DNA from: Solirubrobacteraceae bacterium
GTDB lineage: Bacteria; Actinomycetota; Thermoleophilia; Solirubrobacterales; Solirubrobacteraceae
Reading direction: 5' to 3'
Assembly (NCBI GenBank): GCA_017744415.1
Contig: JAGIBJ010000054.1
Coordinates: 1 to 55,489, forward strand
DNA length: 55,489 nt
Position numbers and translations under genes: made by a program. Under the pieces are notes generated by a model that saw only the letters and a list, made by a program, of their open reading frames with translations, did no database searches and had not been told where the DNA came from. Each line of letters begins with the position of its first letter. The stretch's first letter is position 1. Shown here in pieces: positions 16,453-25,296 of the stretch.

Positions 16453-17658
16453 TCAGTGTTCGTGGGCGGCGAGCCGGGCCAGGAGCTCGGCTCGCCGTCC
16501 GCGGAAGCGGATCGTCTCGTAGGCGATCAGGAGGACGGCGATCGCGTTGAGCAGCAGCAGGCTCTGGAGCGCGCTGATCTCGGTGGCGAGCGGGATGCAC
16601 GCCACACAGAGGATCGCGGCGATCAGGCGGTGCGAGCTGAAGCGCTTCACGTTGCGCCAGCGGAACGCGACGTGTGCGATGAGGTAGGCCGCCATGCCAC
16701 CGAACATCGCCGTCGCGACCTCGGGGTAGAGGTGGTCCTCCACGTGGCCGATCGTCTTCTTCAGGCCGAGGGCGACGAAGACGATCCCGGCGACCATCGG
16801 GAAGTGCAGGTAGCTGAAGCTGTCACGCGCGATCTCGTTCTGCTCCTTGCCGGGCGCGGCGTTCTGGAGCCTGCGGGCTGCCACCTTCTCGACGACGTCG
16901 AAGTACATCCACCACATCGCGAATGCGAGCGTCGCACCGAACACCGCGGCCAGCGTCTCCTCGGTCGTCAGCGCGCCCTCGATGCCCTCGGCGCCGACGC
17001 CGATCGCGACGATCGACTCGCCGAGGGCGATGATGATGATCAGCGCGTGGCGCTCGGCGAAGTGCTTCGGGGCCACGCGCCAGCCCTCGGAACCGAACAC
17101 GTACGGGCCCGCCATGTCGAGGGCGATCGCGACGAGCCAGAGCAAGCCCTGCGTGGTGCCATCGGCGAACGACGCGACGGTGATGAGGCCGACGCCGATC
17201 GTCGTGCTGACCGCCAGGCCGCTGACCGACCGTGCGAGCCCCTCCATCCCCTCCTCCCGCGCGGCGATCGCGAAGAGCCCGATCTGGAGGTAGCGGACGA
17301 TCGCGTAGGCGCCGGCAAAGAGGTGCGCGTTCTCGTCGAACGCCTCGGGGAGCGCGATCGCCGCGATGAGCAGGGCCGTCAGCGCGGCGCCGATCATCAG
17401 TCGGTTGTGGGTGTCTTCAGGGTCGATGACGCTCGTCAGCCAGGCGTAGCCGACCCACGCCCACCACATCACGCCGAGCACGAGCGCGCCGCGCGCGAGA
17501 CCTGACCACGTCGGATCTGCGGCCATGATCGCCGTCGCCTGGGTGAGCGCGAGGACGAGGACGAGGTCGAAGAACAGCTCGAGGAAGCTCACCGACTCGC
17601 TCTCGCGGAGGGTCGCGTGCGGCAGGTGAGAGCGGCGATCGGAGGGCGGAGCGGTCAC
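16453..17658 (-). CDS. Low-temperature requirement protein A (LtrA) family membrane protein
   Basis: 401 residues with about ten to twelve hydrophobic segments. The N-terminal VSFLELFFDLVLVLALTQ is the hallmark of LtrA, with its conserved ELFFDL. Other family segments are WWAWVGYAWLTS, AERHALIIIIALGESIVAIG and FAMWWMYFDVVE. The Listeria founder was linked to growth at low temperature, but the molecular activity of the family is unknown. The GTG at 17658 is chosen over upstream codons because AGGA lies eight bases before it; the longer frame adds a low-complexity Arg-rich tail. Confidence 0.85.
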   Translation of the reverse strand: MTAPPSDRRSHLPHATLRESESVSFLELFFDLVLVLALTQATAIMAADPTWSGLARGALVLGVMWWAWVGYAWLTSVIDPEDTHNRLMIGAALTALLIAAIALPEAFDENAHLFAGAYAIVRYLQIGLFAIAAREEGMEGLARSVSGLAVSTTIGVGLITVASFADGTTQGLLWLVAIALDMAGPYVFGSEGWRVAPKHFAERHALIIIIALGESIVAIGVGAEGIEGALTTEETLAAVFGATLAFAMWWMYFDVVEKVAARRLQNAAPGKEQNEIARDSFSYLHFPMVAGIVFVALGLKKTIGHVEDHLYPEVATAMFGGMAAYLIAHVAFRWRNVKRFSSHRLIAAILCVACIPLATEISALQSLLLLNAIAVLLIAYETIRFRGRRAELLARLAAHEH

Positions 17659-17804
17659 GCGCGCATCCTCGCACGACGGCTGGCGGGTCCCGAGGTGCGC
17701 ACGTCCAAACGGGCCGCTGGTTCCGGGGAAAGCCCGGTGCCCGCGCGGCCGCGACTTCATGGCGGCGTAATGACGTGGGGGCTCCACGGTGCGATCCTGA
17801 AGCG

Positions 17805-18542
17805 ATGACGGGTGACACGCCCGATGACCTCCAGACCGAGCGGCCCGTCGCGGCGGGCCCGGACGACGACGCCCCCACGTCGCTCGGGCGGCGCGCGTTC
17901 ATCGGCGTCGTCGGCCTCGGACTTACGTCGCTCGCTTGGGGCGGCGCGTTCAGCGACCTGCTCTCGAAGAGCACCAAAGTGCTGCCCGAGGGCGTGCGCA
18001 AGGCGGTGCCGTTCGGCCAGGGCTGGCGGATCTACTGGGTCAACAAGCCGTTCCCGGTGTTCCGCGCGGCGAGCTGGCGGCTGAAAGTGGACGGGCTCGT
18101 CGAGGAGCCGCTCGACCTCGGCTGGGAGGAGTTTCTCGCGCTCCCGCAGCGCGACCAGGTGAGCGACTTCCACTGCGTCACCGGATGGTCGGTGGACGAC
18201 GTGCGCTGGCACGGGGTCGGGCTGGCCGACATCCTCGCGCGCGTGAAGCCGCTGCCCGAGGCGAAGGGGCTCGAGTTCATCTCCTACGAGGAGCCTTACA
18301 TCGACACACTCACGCTGGAGCAGGCGTCGATGCCCGACATCATGCTCGCCCACCGGATGGGCGGCGAGCCGCTGCCCCAGGAGCACGGCGCTCCGGTGCG
18401 GGTGGTGATCCCGAAGATGTACGGCTACAAGGGCGTGAAGTGGCTCGCGCACATCCGCGTGGTCGACACGCTCGAGCCCGGCTACTGGGAAGTGCGCGGT
18501 TACGACACCGACGCCTGGGTCGACGACTCCAATGGCCTCTAG
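17805..18542 (+). CDS. Molybdopterin-dependent oxidoreductase, sulfite oxidase/YedY-like
   Basis: 245 residues. A twin-arginine-type segment (GRRAFIGVVGLGLTSL, about residues 28-43) suggests Tat export with folded cofactor. The oxidoreductase molybdopterin domain follows, with the Mo-ligating Cys in DFHCVTGWSVDDVRWHGV and later EEPYIDTLTLEQA, HGAPVRVVIPKMYGYKGVKW. These are the standard motifs of sulfite-oxidase-family and MsrP/YedY-like enzymes. The next gene, a cytochrome b, overlaps it by 11 bases and is the likely electron partner at the membrane, as in MsrPQ. Whether the substrate is methionine sulfoxide or another oxide is not visible. Confidence 0.85.
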   Translation: MTGDTPDDLQTERPVAAGPDDDAPTSLGRRAFIGVVGLGLTSLAWGGAFSDLLSKSTKVLPEGVRKAVPFGQGWRIYWVNKPFPVFRAASWRLKVDGLVEEPLDLGWEEFLALPQRDQVSDFHCVTGWSVDDVRWHGVGLADILARVKPLPEAKGLEFISYEEPYIDTLTLEQASMPDIMLAHRMGGEPLPQEHGAPVRVVIPKMYGYKGVKWLAHIRVVDTLEPGYWEVRGYDTDAWVDDSNGL

Positions 18543-19257
18543 CACCGCACTGAGTCCGAGCCGCTCTCGCGTGCACCGCTTCTCGGCCACCGAGCGCTGG
18601 CTGCACTGGATCCACGGCGGGTCGTTCCTGCTGATGCTCGCCACCGGCCTCGTCCTGTTCCTGCCGCAGCTCGCGGGCGTCGTCGGCAACCGGCCGCTCG
18701 TGAAGGGCGCGCACCTCGTGGTCGCCGTCCTCTGGCTGACCGGCCTTGCGCTCGTCATGGTGCTCGGCGATCGGCGCATCACGGGTCGCACGTGGCGGCA
18801 GTTTCTCGCCCTGCGCTCGGACGACCTGCGCTGGCTCACGAGCCAGGCCGCGCGGGACGTGCCACAGGGTCGCTTCAACGGCGGCCAGAAGGTGCACGGC
18901 CTGATCCAGGGCGCGCTCACGGTGCTGTTCTTCGTGAGCGGCACGCTGCTCTACCTCGGCGAGCGCAACCACGCGCTGCGCGCCCCCGGATCGCTGGCGC
19001 TGCACGACGCCGCCATGCTGATCGGGATCGTCTTCGTCGCCGGCCACATCTGGATCGCCCTGCGCCCCGGCACCCGCGACTCGCTCTCCGGCATGACCGA
19101 TGGCACCGTGCCCGGCGCCTACGCCAGCGACCACCACGCCCGCTGGGACCCCGCGAACGAACCCGTCGAGCACCGCCCCGCCCTCACGCCGGCCAGGTTC
19201 ACTGCGGCGATGCTCATCGCGGCCGCCGGCGTGACGCTGGCCTGGCTCATCGCCTGA
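18532..19257 (+). CDS. Cytochrome b561/formate dehydrogenase gamma-like membrane subunit
   Basis: 241 residues with four central membrane segments plus a C-terminal one (FTAAMLIAAAGVTLAWLIA). Candidate haem b histidines lie in ATERWLHWIHGG, KGAHLVVAVLW, NGGQKVHGLIQ and AGHIWIAL, placed as in the diheme cytochrome b of formate-dehydrogenase gamma subunits. It should pass electrons between the quinone pool and the adjacent periplasm-facing molybdoenzyme. The ATG sits inside the end of the preceding gene (11-base overlap), implying translational coupling. Confidence 0.83.
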   Translation: MASSTALSPSRSRVHRFSATERWLHWIHGGSFLLMLATGLVLFLPQLAGVVGNRPLVKGAHLVVAVLWLTGLALVMVLGDRRITGRTWRQFLALRSDDLRWLTSQAARDVPQGRFNGGQKVHGLIQGALTVLFFVSGTLLYLGERNHALRAPGSLALHDAAMLIGIVFVAGHIWIALRPGTRDSLSGMTDGTVPGAYASDHHARWDPANEPVEHRPALTPARFTAAMLIAAAGVTLAWLIA

Positions 19258-19385
19258 GCCACTCCCGGCCGTGGCGGGCGACAGCGATGATCCAAGCCAG
19301 CCACGCGGCGCGGGCCGCGGAGATCGGCACCGGCCCTGAAGCGCCCGACAGTGGCGTCGGACCCGTGCGTGACCGACTTGGATGC

Positions 19386-19401
19386 ATCTTGCATGCAAGA
19401 T
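19386..19401. promoter_or_regulatory. Perfect 16-bp palindrome, likely GntR operator
   Basis: ATCTTGCATGCAAGAT is a perfect palindrome 47 bases upstream of the GntR gene. It fills the spacer of a possible promoter (TTGGAT at 19378, TAGCGG at 19401, 17-base spacing). A further half-site, CTTGCATACG, lies at 19411. FCD-type GntR regulators bind short palindromes like this, so autoregulation is likely. Confidence 0.65.
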
Positions 19402-19448
19402 AGCGGACGACTTGCATACGTCTGCCGTTCGTTGGACGATGTATCGCG

Positions 19449-20150
19449 ATGAACGGGGCCTCAGACGATCCGGTGCCGGGCCAGGTCACGGCGTCCCGCG
19501 ATGCTGAGACGGCGCTCGCTACCCCGCTCACCGCCGTGCAACGGGTGTATGCCCACGTGCGCGAGGGCGTGCTCGCAGGCGAGTTCGAGGAGGGCGCGAT
19601 GCTCAGCGAGAACCAGATCGCGGCCGAGCTCGGGGTGAGCCGCACACCGGTACGCGAGGCATTCGTGCAGCTTCAAGGTCAGGGCTACCTGCGGCTCTAC
19701 CCGCGGCGCGGCGCGCTCGTCGTGCCCGTGAGCCTGAGCGAGATCACGGCGGTGCTCGAGACCCGCTGGGCGGTCGAGCGCCACGCCATCGAGCGGCTCG
19801 CCACCACCGAGCAGGCCGGTGGCCTCGCCGCGATGCGGGAGGCGATCGACCGCCAAGCCGCCCTCCTGGCCGCCGACGAGATGGTCGCGTTCTCGGCCAC
19901 CGACCGCGAGTTCCACCGCGCGGCCGTCGTCGCCACGGGGAACCTCATCCTGCTCGAGCTCTATGACTCGCTCCGCGACCGCCAGCGCCGCATGGTGCAG
20001 GGCACCGTCGCGAGCGACCCCACCATCGCCGACGACATCCTCGTCGAGCACCGGGCGATCCTCGACGCCACCGCCGCCGGCGACGCGTCCACCGCCACAC
20101 GCCTCCTCCAAGCCCACCTCGAGCGAGCCCGCCAAACGCTCGTCGACTGA
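19449..20150 (+). CDS. GntR family transcriptional regulator, FCD subfamily
   Basis: 233 residues. The winged helix-turn-helix is at about residues 30-95, with LSENQIAAELGVSRTPVREA as the recognition region and YLRLYPRRGALVVPVS as the wing. The C-terminal all-helical FCD ligand domain shows DREFHRAAVVATGN and VEHRAILDATAAGD, which hold the usual Asp/His metal or effector contacts. These proteins typically repress catabolic operons and respond to small carboxylic acids. The nearest downstream genes are an ABC exporter and, further on, a FAD dehydrogenase, neither obviously tied to it. The palindrome just upstream is its likely own operator. Confidence 0.88.
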   Translation: MNGASDDPVPGQVTASRDAETALATPLTAVQRVYAHVREGVLAGEFEEGAMLSENQIAAELGVSRTPVREAFVQLQGQGYLRLYPRRGALVVPVSLSEITAVLETRWAVERHAIERLATTEQAGGLAAMREAIDRQAALLAADEMVAFSATDREFHRAAVVATGNLILLELYDSLRDRQRRMVQGTVASDPTIADDILVEHRAILDATAAGDASTATRLLQAHLERARQTLVD

Positions 20151-20168
20151 GCCGGCGGCTGCGCCGGC

Positions 20169-20193
20169 GCCGGTGTGGAGTTTCCGCACCGGC
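20169..20193 (+). terminator. Possible terminator hairpin
   Basis: GCCGGTG and CACCGGC form a 7-bp stem with an 11-base loop 18 bases after the GntR stop. No T-run follows. Confidence 0.3.
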
Positions 20194-20268
20194 GGGCCGG
20201 GGGTGCCCGCGAGATACGCGGGCGATCCGCAGCGCGGCGGCCGGGCCGGCACCTAGGTTGGAGTCGCG

Positions 20269-21219
20269 ATGACGACGGCGGCGATCGAGGTGGCAGGGCT
20301 CACGAAGCGCTTCGGGGAGACCCGGGCGATCGATGGGATCGATCTGCGCGTCGAGGAGGGCGAGGCGTTCGGGTTCCTCGGGCCGAACGGTGCCGGGAAG
20401 ACGACGACCATCCGGGCGATCCTCGGGCTGCTGAAGCCGACGAGCGGGAGGACATCGGTGCACGGCCACGACTCGTGGAGCAAGCCGGTGGAGGTGCACC
20501 GGCTGGTCGGCACGCTGCCAGGCAACTTCAGGTACGACGACACCCTCACCGGCCGCCAGCTGCTCCTGCACGTCGCGCGGCTGCGGGGCGCGAGCGCCGA
20601 CGACATCGCGCACGGCGAGCAGCTCGCCGACCGGCTCCACGCGGATCTCACGCGCCCGCTCGGCGACCTCTCCCGCGGCAACCACCAGAAGATCGGGCTC
20701 GTGCAGGCGATGTTCCACCGGCCGAAGGTGCTGCTGCTCGACGAGCCCACCAGCGGCCTCGACCCGCTCATGCAGGACCTCTTCATCGACCTCGTCCACG
20801 AGGCGCGCGATGGCGGCGCGACGGTGTTCCTCTCCTCGCACAACCTCACCGAGGTCGAGCGCACCTGCCGGCGCGTGGCGATCATCCGGGGCGGCAAGGT
20901 GGTCACCACCGACGAGGTGAGCGAGCTCGCCGACCGCGCGCTGCGCCACGTGCGAGTGGCCTTCGACGACGACGTGCCACGGGGCGAGCTCGAGCAGCTC
21001 CCCGGGGCGACCGACCTCGCGATCCGCGGCAAGCAGGCGACGTTCCGCATCGCCGGCGAGCTCGACGCCCTCACCGCGCTCCTCTCGCGGCACCACGTGC
21101 ACGACCTCGTGGTCGAGCACGCCTCGCTCGACGAACTGTTCCGCTCCTTCTACGAAAACGAGAGCGAACCAGCTGCGGTCTCCGCGACCCCTGGCGGTGA
21201 GGCCCGCACCGATGCCTGA
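20269..21219 (+). CDS. ABC transporter ATP-binding protein (DrrA/ABC-2 type)
   Basis: 316 residues. Walker A is GPNGAGKTT at residues 38-46, the signature loop is the variant LSRGNHQKIGL, and Walker B is VLLLDEPTSGLD, followed by a switch histidine in FLSSHNL. A C-terminal ~90-residue extension (after VVTTDEVSELADRAL) is typical of DrrA/CcmA-like exporters. It should pair with the permease gene that overlaps its end by eight bases. Substrates of this class include drugs, lipids and peptides; none can be chosen here. Confidence 0.9.
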   Translation: MTTAAIEVAGLTKRFGETRAIDGIDLRVEEGEAFGFLGPNGAGKTTTIRAILGLLKPTSGRTSVHGHDSWSKPVEVHRLVGTLPGNFRYDDTLTGRQLLLHVARLRGASADDIAHGEQLADRLHADLTRPLGDLSRGNHQKIGLVQAMFHRPKVLLLDEPTSGLDPLMQDLFIDLVHEARDGGATVFLSSHNLTEVERTCRRVAIIRGGKVVTTDEVSELADRALRHVRVAFDDDVPRGELEQLPGATDLAIRGKQATFRIAGELDALTALLSRHHVHDLVVEHASLDELFRSFYENESEPAAVSATPGGEARTDA

Positions 21220-21997
21220 GCTCGTCCGCCACCTGCACCGCCGGCGCCTGCGCTCGACGATCATCTGGGGTCTCTCGATCGCGCTGACGAGTGCGCTGAT
21301 GGCCGCGGCCTTCACCGCGATCGATCCGGCCGCGATGGAGTCGCTCACGAAGACCGTCGACCCGAAGCTGCTGGAGGCGTTCGGCTCGACGCCGGAGAGC
21401 TTCTCCAGCGCCGACGGCTTCATGGCCGGCAAGCTCCTCTCCTACATGCCGCTGATCCTCGGCTTCTTCCCGATCCTCATGGCCAGCCGGGGCATCGCGG
21501 GCGCGGAGGCCGATGGCTCCCTCGACGTGCTCGTCACCCAGCCGATCCCGCGCTGGCAGATCCCCGCGTCGCTCTTCATCGCGTCGGTGATCGGGCTCGT
21601 CGAGATCCTCGTGATCTACGTCGTCGGCACCGAGCTCGCCGTCGTGCTCACCGGTATCGACCTCTCGCTGGGCAAGGTCGTCACCTCGGCGATCGGCCTC
21701 ATCCCGATCAGCCTCGCGTTCGGCGCGCTGGCGCTGATGCTGTCGGCCAGGGTGCGCAAGCCGGGCGAGGTGACGGGGATCGCCGGCGGCGTGCTCGTCG
21801 CCAGCTACCTGCTCAACACCATCGTGCTGATCCTCCCCGACCTCGACGACCTGAAGATCCTCACCGCGTTCCACTGGTACGGCTCCCCCATCGAGCGCGG
21901 ACTCGACGGCACCGGCACGGCGGTGCTCCTCGTGGCGGCGGCGCTGTTCGCCGCGGCGAGCATCCCGCTCTTCAACCGGCGCGACATCCTCGCTTGA
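21212..21997 (+). CDS. ABC-2 type transporter permease
   Basis: 261 residues with six hydrophobic segments and an ABC-2 pattern: the first TM (TIIWGLSIALTSALMAAAF), a periplasmic loop containing LLEAFGSTPESFSS, then membrane segments from LLSYMPLILGFFPILMA onwards, including the family-typical EADGSLDVLVTQPIPRWQI coupling region. The ATG at 21212 overlaps the ATPase gene; an in-frame GTG at 21197 would add five residues. It forms the membrane part of the exporter with the preceding gene. Confidence 0.87.
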   Translation: MPELVRHLHRRRLRSTIIWGLSIALTSALMAAAFTAIDPAAMESLTKTVDPKLLEAFGSTPESFSSADGFMAGKLLSYMPLILGFFPILMASRGIAGAEADGSLDVLVTQPIPRWQIPASLFIASVIGLVEILVIYVVGTELAVVLTGIDLSLGKVVTSAIGLIPISLAFGALALMLSARVRKPGEVTGIAGGVLVASYLLNTIVLILPDLDDLKILTAFHWYGSPIERGLDGTGTAVLLVAAALFAAASIPLFNRRDILA

Positions 21998-22038
21998 GCG
22001 ACCTCTCGGTGGCCCGCGGTGCGAAGCGCCGAGGTCGC
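21998..22038 (+). terminator. Inverted repeat after ABC exporter operon
   Basis: GCGACCTC (21998-22005) and GAGGTCGC (22031-22038) pair perfectly right after the permease stop, with further CGG/CCG pairing inside the loop. It probably ends the exporter transcript. Confidence 0.45.
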
Positions 22039-22129
22039 CCTGCACGCTCGTGCGATCGCGCCGAACGGAACGCTGATCTTCGACGGATCTCGCCGAGGCG
22101 AAGCGCAGGTCACGGCGTACGATCGAGAG

Positions 22130-23809
22130 ATGCCTGACGCGGACGCCATCGTCGTCGGAGCCGGCCTCGCCGGGCTCGTGGCCGCCCACGAGCTCGCGCT
22201 CGCCGGCAAGCGGGTGGTGATCGTCGACCAGGAGAACGCGGCCAACCTCGGCGGGCAGGCGTTCTGGTCGCTCGGCGGGCTCTTCCTGGTCGACAGCCCT
22301 GAGCAGCGCCGGATGGGCATCAAGGACTCCGAGGACCTCGCCCTCCAGGACTGGCTCGGCTCTGCGCAGTTCGACCGCGACCGCGAGGACCACTGGCCGC
22401 GCCAGTGGGCGGAGGCCTACGTGCACTTCGCCGCCACCGAGAAGCGCGACTACCTCCGCGCGCTCGGACTGAAGGTGCTGCCGCTCGTCGGGTGGGCGGA
22501 GCGCGGCGACGGCAATGCGCTCGGCCACGGCAACTCGGTCCCGCGATTCCACCTCACCTGGGGCACCGGCCCCGAGGTGGTGCGGGTGTTCGCCGAGCCG
22601 GTGCTCGCGGCGGCCGAGCGCGGACTCGTCACGTTCGCGCACCGCCACCGGGTCGACGAGCTGATCGTCGAGGAGGGTGAGGTGACCGGCATCCGCGGCG
22701 CTGTGCTCGCGCCGGACGACGCCGCCCGCGGCGTGAGCAGCTCACGCGAAGTGACGGGCGACTTCGAGCTGCGCGCCGGCGCCGTGATCGTCACCACCGG
22801 CGGCATCGGCCACAACTTCGACCTCATCCGCGGTAGCTGGCCGGTCGACCGGCTCGGCGAGCCGCCGGCGCACATGATCAGCGGAGTGCCAGCGCACGTC
22901 GACGGGCGCATGCTCGGCATCGCCGAGGAAGCGGGCGCGAGCCTCGTGAACCGAGACCGCATGTGGCACTACACCGAGGGCATCCACAACTGGGACCCGA
23001 TCTGGCCGAACCATGCGATCCGGATCATCCCGGGGCCCTCGTCGATCTGGCTCGACGCCAACGGCGACCGCATGGAGGCGCCGAACTTCCCCGGCTTCGA
23101 CACCCTCCGCACGCTCAAGCGGATCCTCTCGACGGGCCACGACTACTCGTGGTTCATCCTCACGCAGGCGATCATCGAGAAGGAGTTCGCGCTCAGCGGC
23201 AGCGAGCAGAACCCCGACATCACGGGCAAGGACGTCCGCCTGCTCGCCAAGACGCGCCTCGCGAAGGGCGCGCCCGGGCCGGTGGAGGCGTTCAAGGAGC
23301 ACGGCGAGGACTTCGTCGTGCGGCGCACGCTCCCGGAACTCGTCGGCGCGATGAACACGCTCGCGCGCGGCCCGCACCTGGATCTCGCGCACGTACGCCG
23401 GCAGATCGAGGCGCGCGACCGTGAGCTCGCGAACGGCTACTCGAAGGACGCGCAGCTCATGGCGATCACCAACGCGCGCCACTACCGCGGCGACCGGCTC
23501 ACGCGCGTGGCCAAGCCGCACCGGATCCTCGACCCCGAGAGCGGCCCGCTCATCGCCGTGCGGCTCAACATCTGCACCCGCAAGACGCTCGGCGGGCTCG
23601 AGACCAACCTCGACGCGCAGGTGCTGCGGCCCGACGGATCAGTGTTCCCCGGCCTCTACGCCGCCGGCGAGGTGGCGGGCTTCGGAGGCGGCGGGGTGCA
23701 CGGCTACAACGCGCTGGAGGGCACGTTCCTGGGCGGCTGCATCTTCTCGGGGCGGGCGGCCGGCCGTGCCGCGGCCGCTGCTGCGGCGGCGGCGGCGCGC
23801 GTGGCCTGA
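22130..23809 (+). CDS. FAD-binding dehydrogenase (fumarate reductase/3-ketosteroid dehydrogenase-like family)
   Basis: 559 residues. The N-terminal FAD Rossmann motif is IVVGAGLAGLVAAHELA (Gly10-x-Gly12-x-x-Gly15), and VVIVDQE carries the ribose-binding acid. QAFWSLGGLF near residue 45 and VTTGGIGHNFDLIRGSWP in the middle are typical of the actinobacterial FAD dehydrogenases represented by M. tuberculosis Rv0785. The C-terminal PGLYAAGEVAGFGGGGVHGYNALEGTFLGGC forms the second FAD contact. The family oxidises or reduces C-C bonds in steroid-like or other substrates, but this branch has no firmly established substrate. The ATG at 22130 (behind GAGAG) starts at the Rossmann fold; the longer frame adds no homology. 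Confidence 0.85.
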   Translation: MPDADAIVVGAGLAGLVAAHELALAGKRVVIVDQENAANLGGQAFWSLGGLFLVDSPEQRRMGIKDSEDLALQDWLGSAQFDRDREDHWPRQWAEAYVHFAATEKRDYLRALGLKVLPLVGWAERGDGNALGHGNSVPRFHLTWGTGPEVVRVFAEPVLAAAERGLVTFAHRHRVDELIVEEGEVTGIRGAVLAPDDAARGVSSSREVTGDFELRAGAVIVTTGGIGHNFDLIRGSWPVDRLGEPPAHMISGVPAHVDGRMLGIAEEAGASLVNRDRMWHYTEGIHNWDPIWPNHAIRIIPGPSSIWLDANGDRMEAPNFPGFDTLRTLKRILSTGHDYSWFILTQAIIEKEFALSGSEQNPDITGKDVRLLAKTRLAKGAPGPVEAFKEHGEDFVVRRTLPELVGAMNTLARGPHLDLAHVRRQIEARDRELANGYSKDAQLMAITNARHYRGDRLTRVAKPHRILDPESGPLIAVRLNICTRKTLGGLETNLDAQVLRPDGSVFPGLYAAGEVAGFGGGGVHGYNALEGTFLGGCIFSGRAAGRAAAAAAAAAARVA

Positions 23810-24069
23810 TCCGGGAGCAGCGCGAGCGCTCGCCGCACCCTCAGCGCTTCCTGCACGTTGATATCAGTCGCCGATGCGCGCATCGGTCCTCCCCTGATGC
23901 ATGCGGCCCCCTGCCGGCCGCGGTGCAGCACCCTACCCCGCGCGACTGCGCGCATGGGGGCGAGATCGGCGGAACTGGACGGATCGGCATCTCGGTGCGG
24001 ATCCGGTGGTGTCCCCCGAGCGTCGGCCGATCTTGAATCCGTCTTCAAAGTTGCCGATGTAGGGGTCAC

Positions 24070-25287
24070 GTGCGAACGCTGCGACTCGTCCCGCTCCTCC
24101 TGCTCGCGCTCGTCGCGTTCGGCCTCGCGGCCGGCGCATCGCCGAGCTCTGCCGCCGCCGCGCTCTGCGACCCGGGCACCTGGAGCATTGACGGCACCGA
24201 CGCGGCCCAGACTGGCTGCGTGCCGGCGAGCCTCGGGCACTACGTGGCCGAGACGGGTGCGACGAGCGACCGCGCCTGCCCCGCCGGTGCCTTCGCCGAC
24301 GTGATGGGCCTGGTCGGCTGCACGCCGGCCCCGCCGGGCCGGATCGTTCCCCGTGAGGGCGCGCTCCTCTCCGAGCCGTGCCTTCCGGGCAGCTACCAGC
24401 CCGGCTCCGGCCGCTCGTCCTGCCGCCCTGCGCCGGCCGGCGCCTTCGTCGCGTCGTCGGGCGCGACCGAGCCCACCCCGTGCCCCGCCGGCTCGTTCAC
24501 GGGCGTCGAGGGCGCCACGGCCTGCGTGCCCGCCCCCGCCGGCACCTACATCGTCGACACCGGCCGCTCGACCGCCACCGACTGTGCGCCGGGCACGGTC
24601 AGCGACGCGCAAGGAGCGACGAGCTGCACCCCCGCCCCGGCCGGCAAGTACGCCCCGCTGGCCGGTCAGAGCTCGGCCGACGACTGCCCGGCGGGCAGCT
24701 ACTCGGACGAGCCCGGTGCCGCCGCCTGCATCCTTGCTCCGCCGGGCCGCTTCGTGCTCAGCGCCGGCTCCGCCTCCGCAACGGCCTGCCCCGCCGGCAC
24801 CTACTCGCCGACGTCGGGCAGCACCGCCTGCACGCCGGCGCCCTCCGGCTCGTACGTGCCCGATGCCGGCGCCGCCGCTCCAGCCGCCTGCCCGCCCGGA
24901 ACCTTCAGCGCGGCCACCCGCGCCGTTGCGTGCACCGCTGCGCCGGCGGGCTCGTTCGTCGGCACCACGGGCGCCGCTGCTGCGACGCCGTGCCCGGCCG
25001 GCTCGTACGGACCGGTCGCTGGCTCGTCGCTCTGCTTCCCAACGCCCGCGGGCAGCGCCAACCCCGTGCCCGGCGCCACCGTGCCCGTCGCCTGCAAGCC
25101 GGGCACCTACGCCGCGGCCACCGCCTCCCTCGCCTGCCGCGCCGCAAGCAGGAACCACTTCGTCGCCAGCGTCGGCGCCACCACGCAGGCCAAGTGCGCG
25201 AAGGGCTTCACCCAGCCGAAGACCGGCCAGCGCAAGTGCGTGAAGGTGAAGAAGAAGGCGAAGAAGGCCAAGGCCTCGCGCCGCTAG
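24070..25287 (+). CDS. Secreted protein of ten 34-residue two-cysteine repeats
   Basis: 405 residues. A signal peptide (RLVPLLLLALVAFGLAAGA) is followed, from Cys33 on, by ten tandem units of the form C-x-x-G-(10-11)-C-x-x-A/P-x-x-G-x-(5)-G-(6), almost all exactly 34 residues, then a partial eleventh unit and a Lys-rich tail (VKVKKKAKKAKASRR). The unit CPAGSYSPxxGxxxC with PAPAGxY resembles eukaryotic ephrin-receptor-like/GCC2-GCC3 cysteine repeats. Each unit has two Cys that may pair with each other or a neighbour. The basic tail could bind the acidic cell wall or a polyanion. The start is a GTG. It is convergent with PEP carboxylase, nine bases away. Function unknown. Confidence 0.85.
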   Translation: MRTLRLVPLLLLALVAFGLAAGASPSSAAAALCDPGTWSIDGTDAAQTGCVPASLGHYVAETGATSDRACPAGAFADVMGLVGCTPAPPGRIVPREGALLSEPCLPGSYQPGSGRSSCRPAPAGAFVASSGATEPTPCPAGSFTGVEGATACVPAPAGTYIVDTGRSTATDCAPGTVSDAQGATSCTPAPAGKYAPLAGQSSADDCPAGSYSDEPGAAACILAPPGRFVLSAGSASATACPAGTYSPTSGSTACTPAPSGSYVPDAGAAAPAACPPGTFSAATRAVACTAAPAGSFVGTTGAAAATPCPAGSYGPVAGSSLCFPTPAGSANPVPGATVPVACKPGTYAAATASLACRAASRNHFVASVGATTQAKCAKGFTQPKTGQRKCVKVKKKAKKAKASRR

Positions 25288-25296
25288 GCCGCGCGC

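Noticed and set aside
23704-23889. Minus-strand frame beginning MRASATDINVQEALRVRRAL after the FAD dehydrogenase
   Set aside because: It overlaps the conserved C-terminus of the dehydrogenase by about 100 bases and becomes poly-alanine, so it is most likely a shadow.
24165-25235. 102-bp periodic DNA that could look like a CRISPR or satellite array
   Set aside because: The period equals 34 codons of an intact reading frame with conserved Cys and Gly, so it is protein repeat coding sequence.
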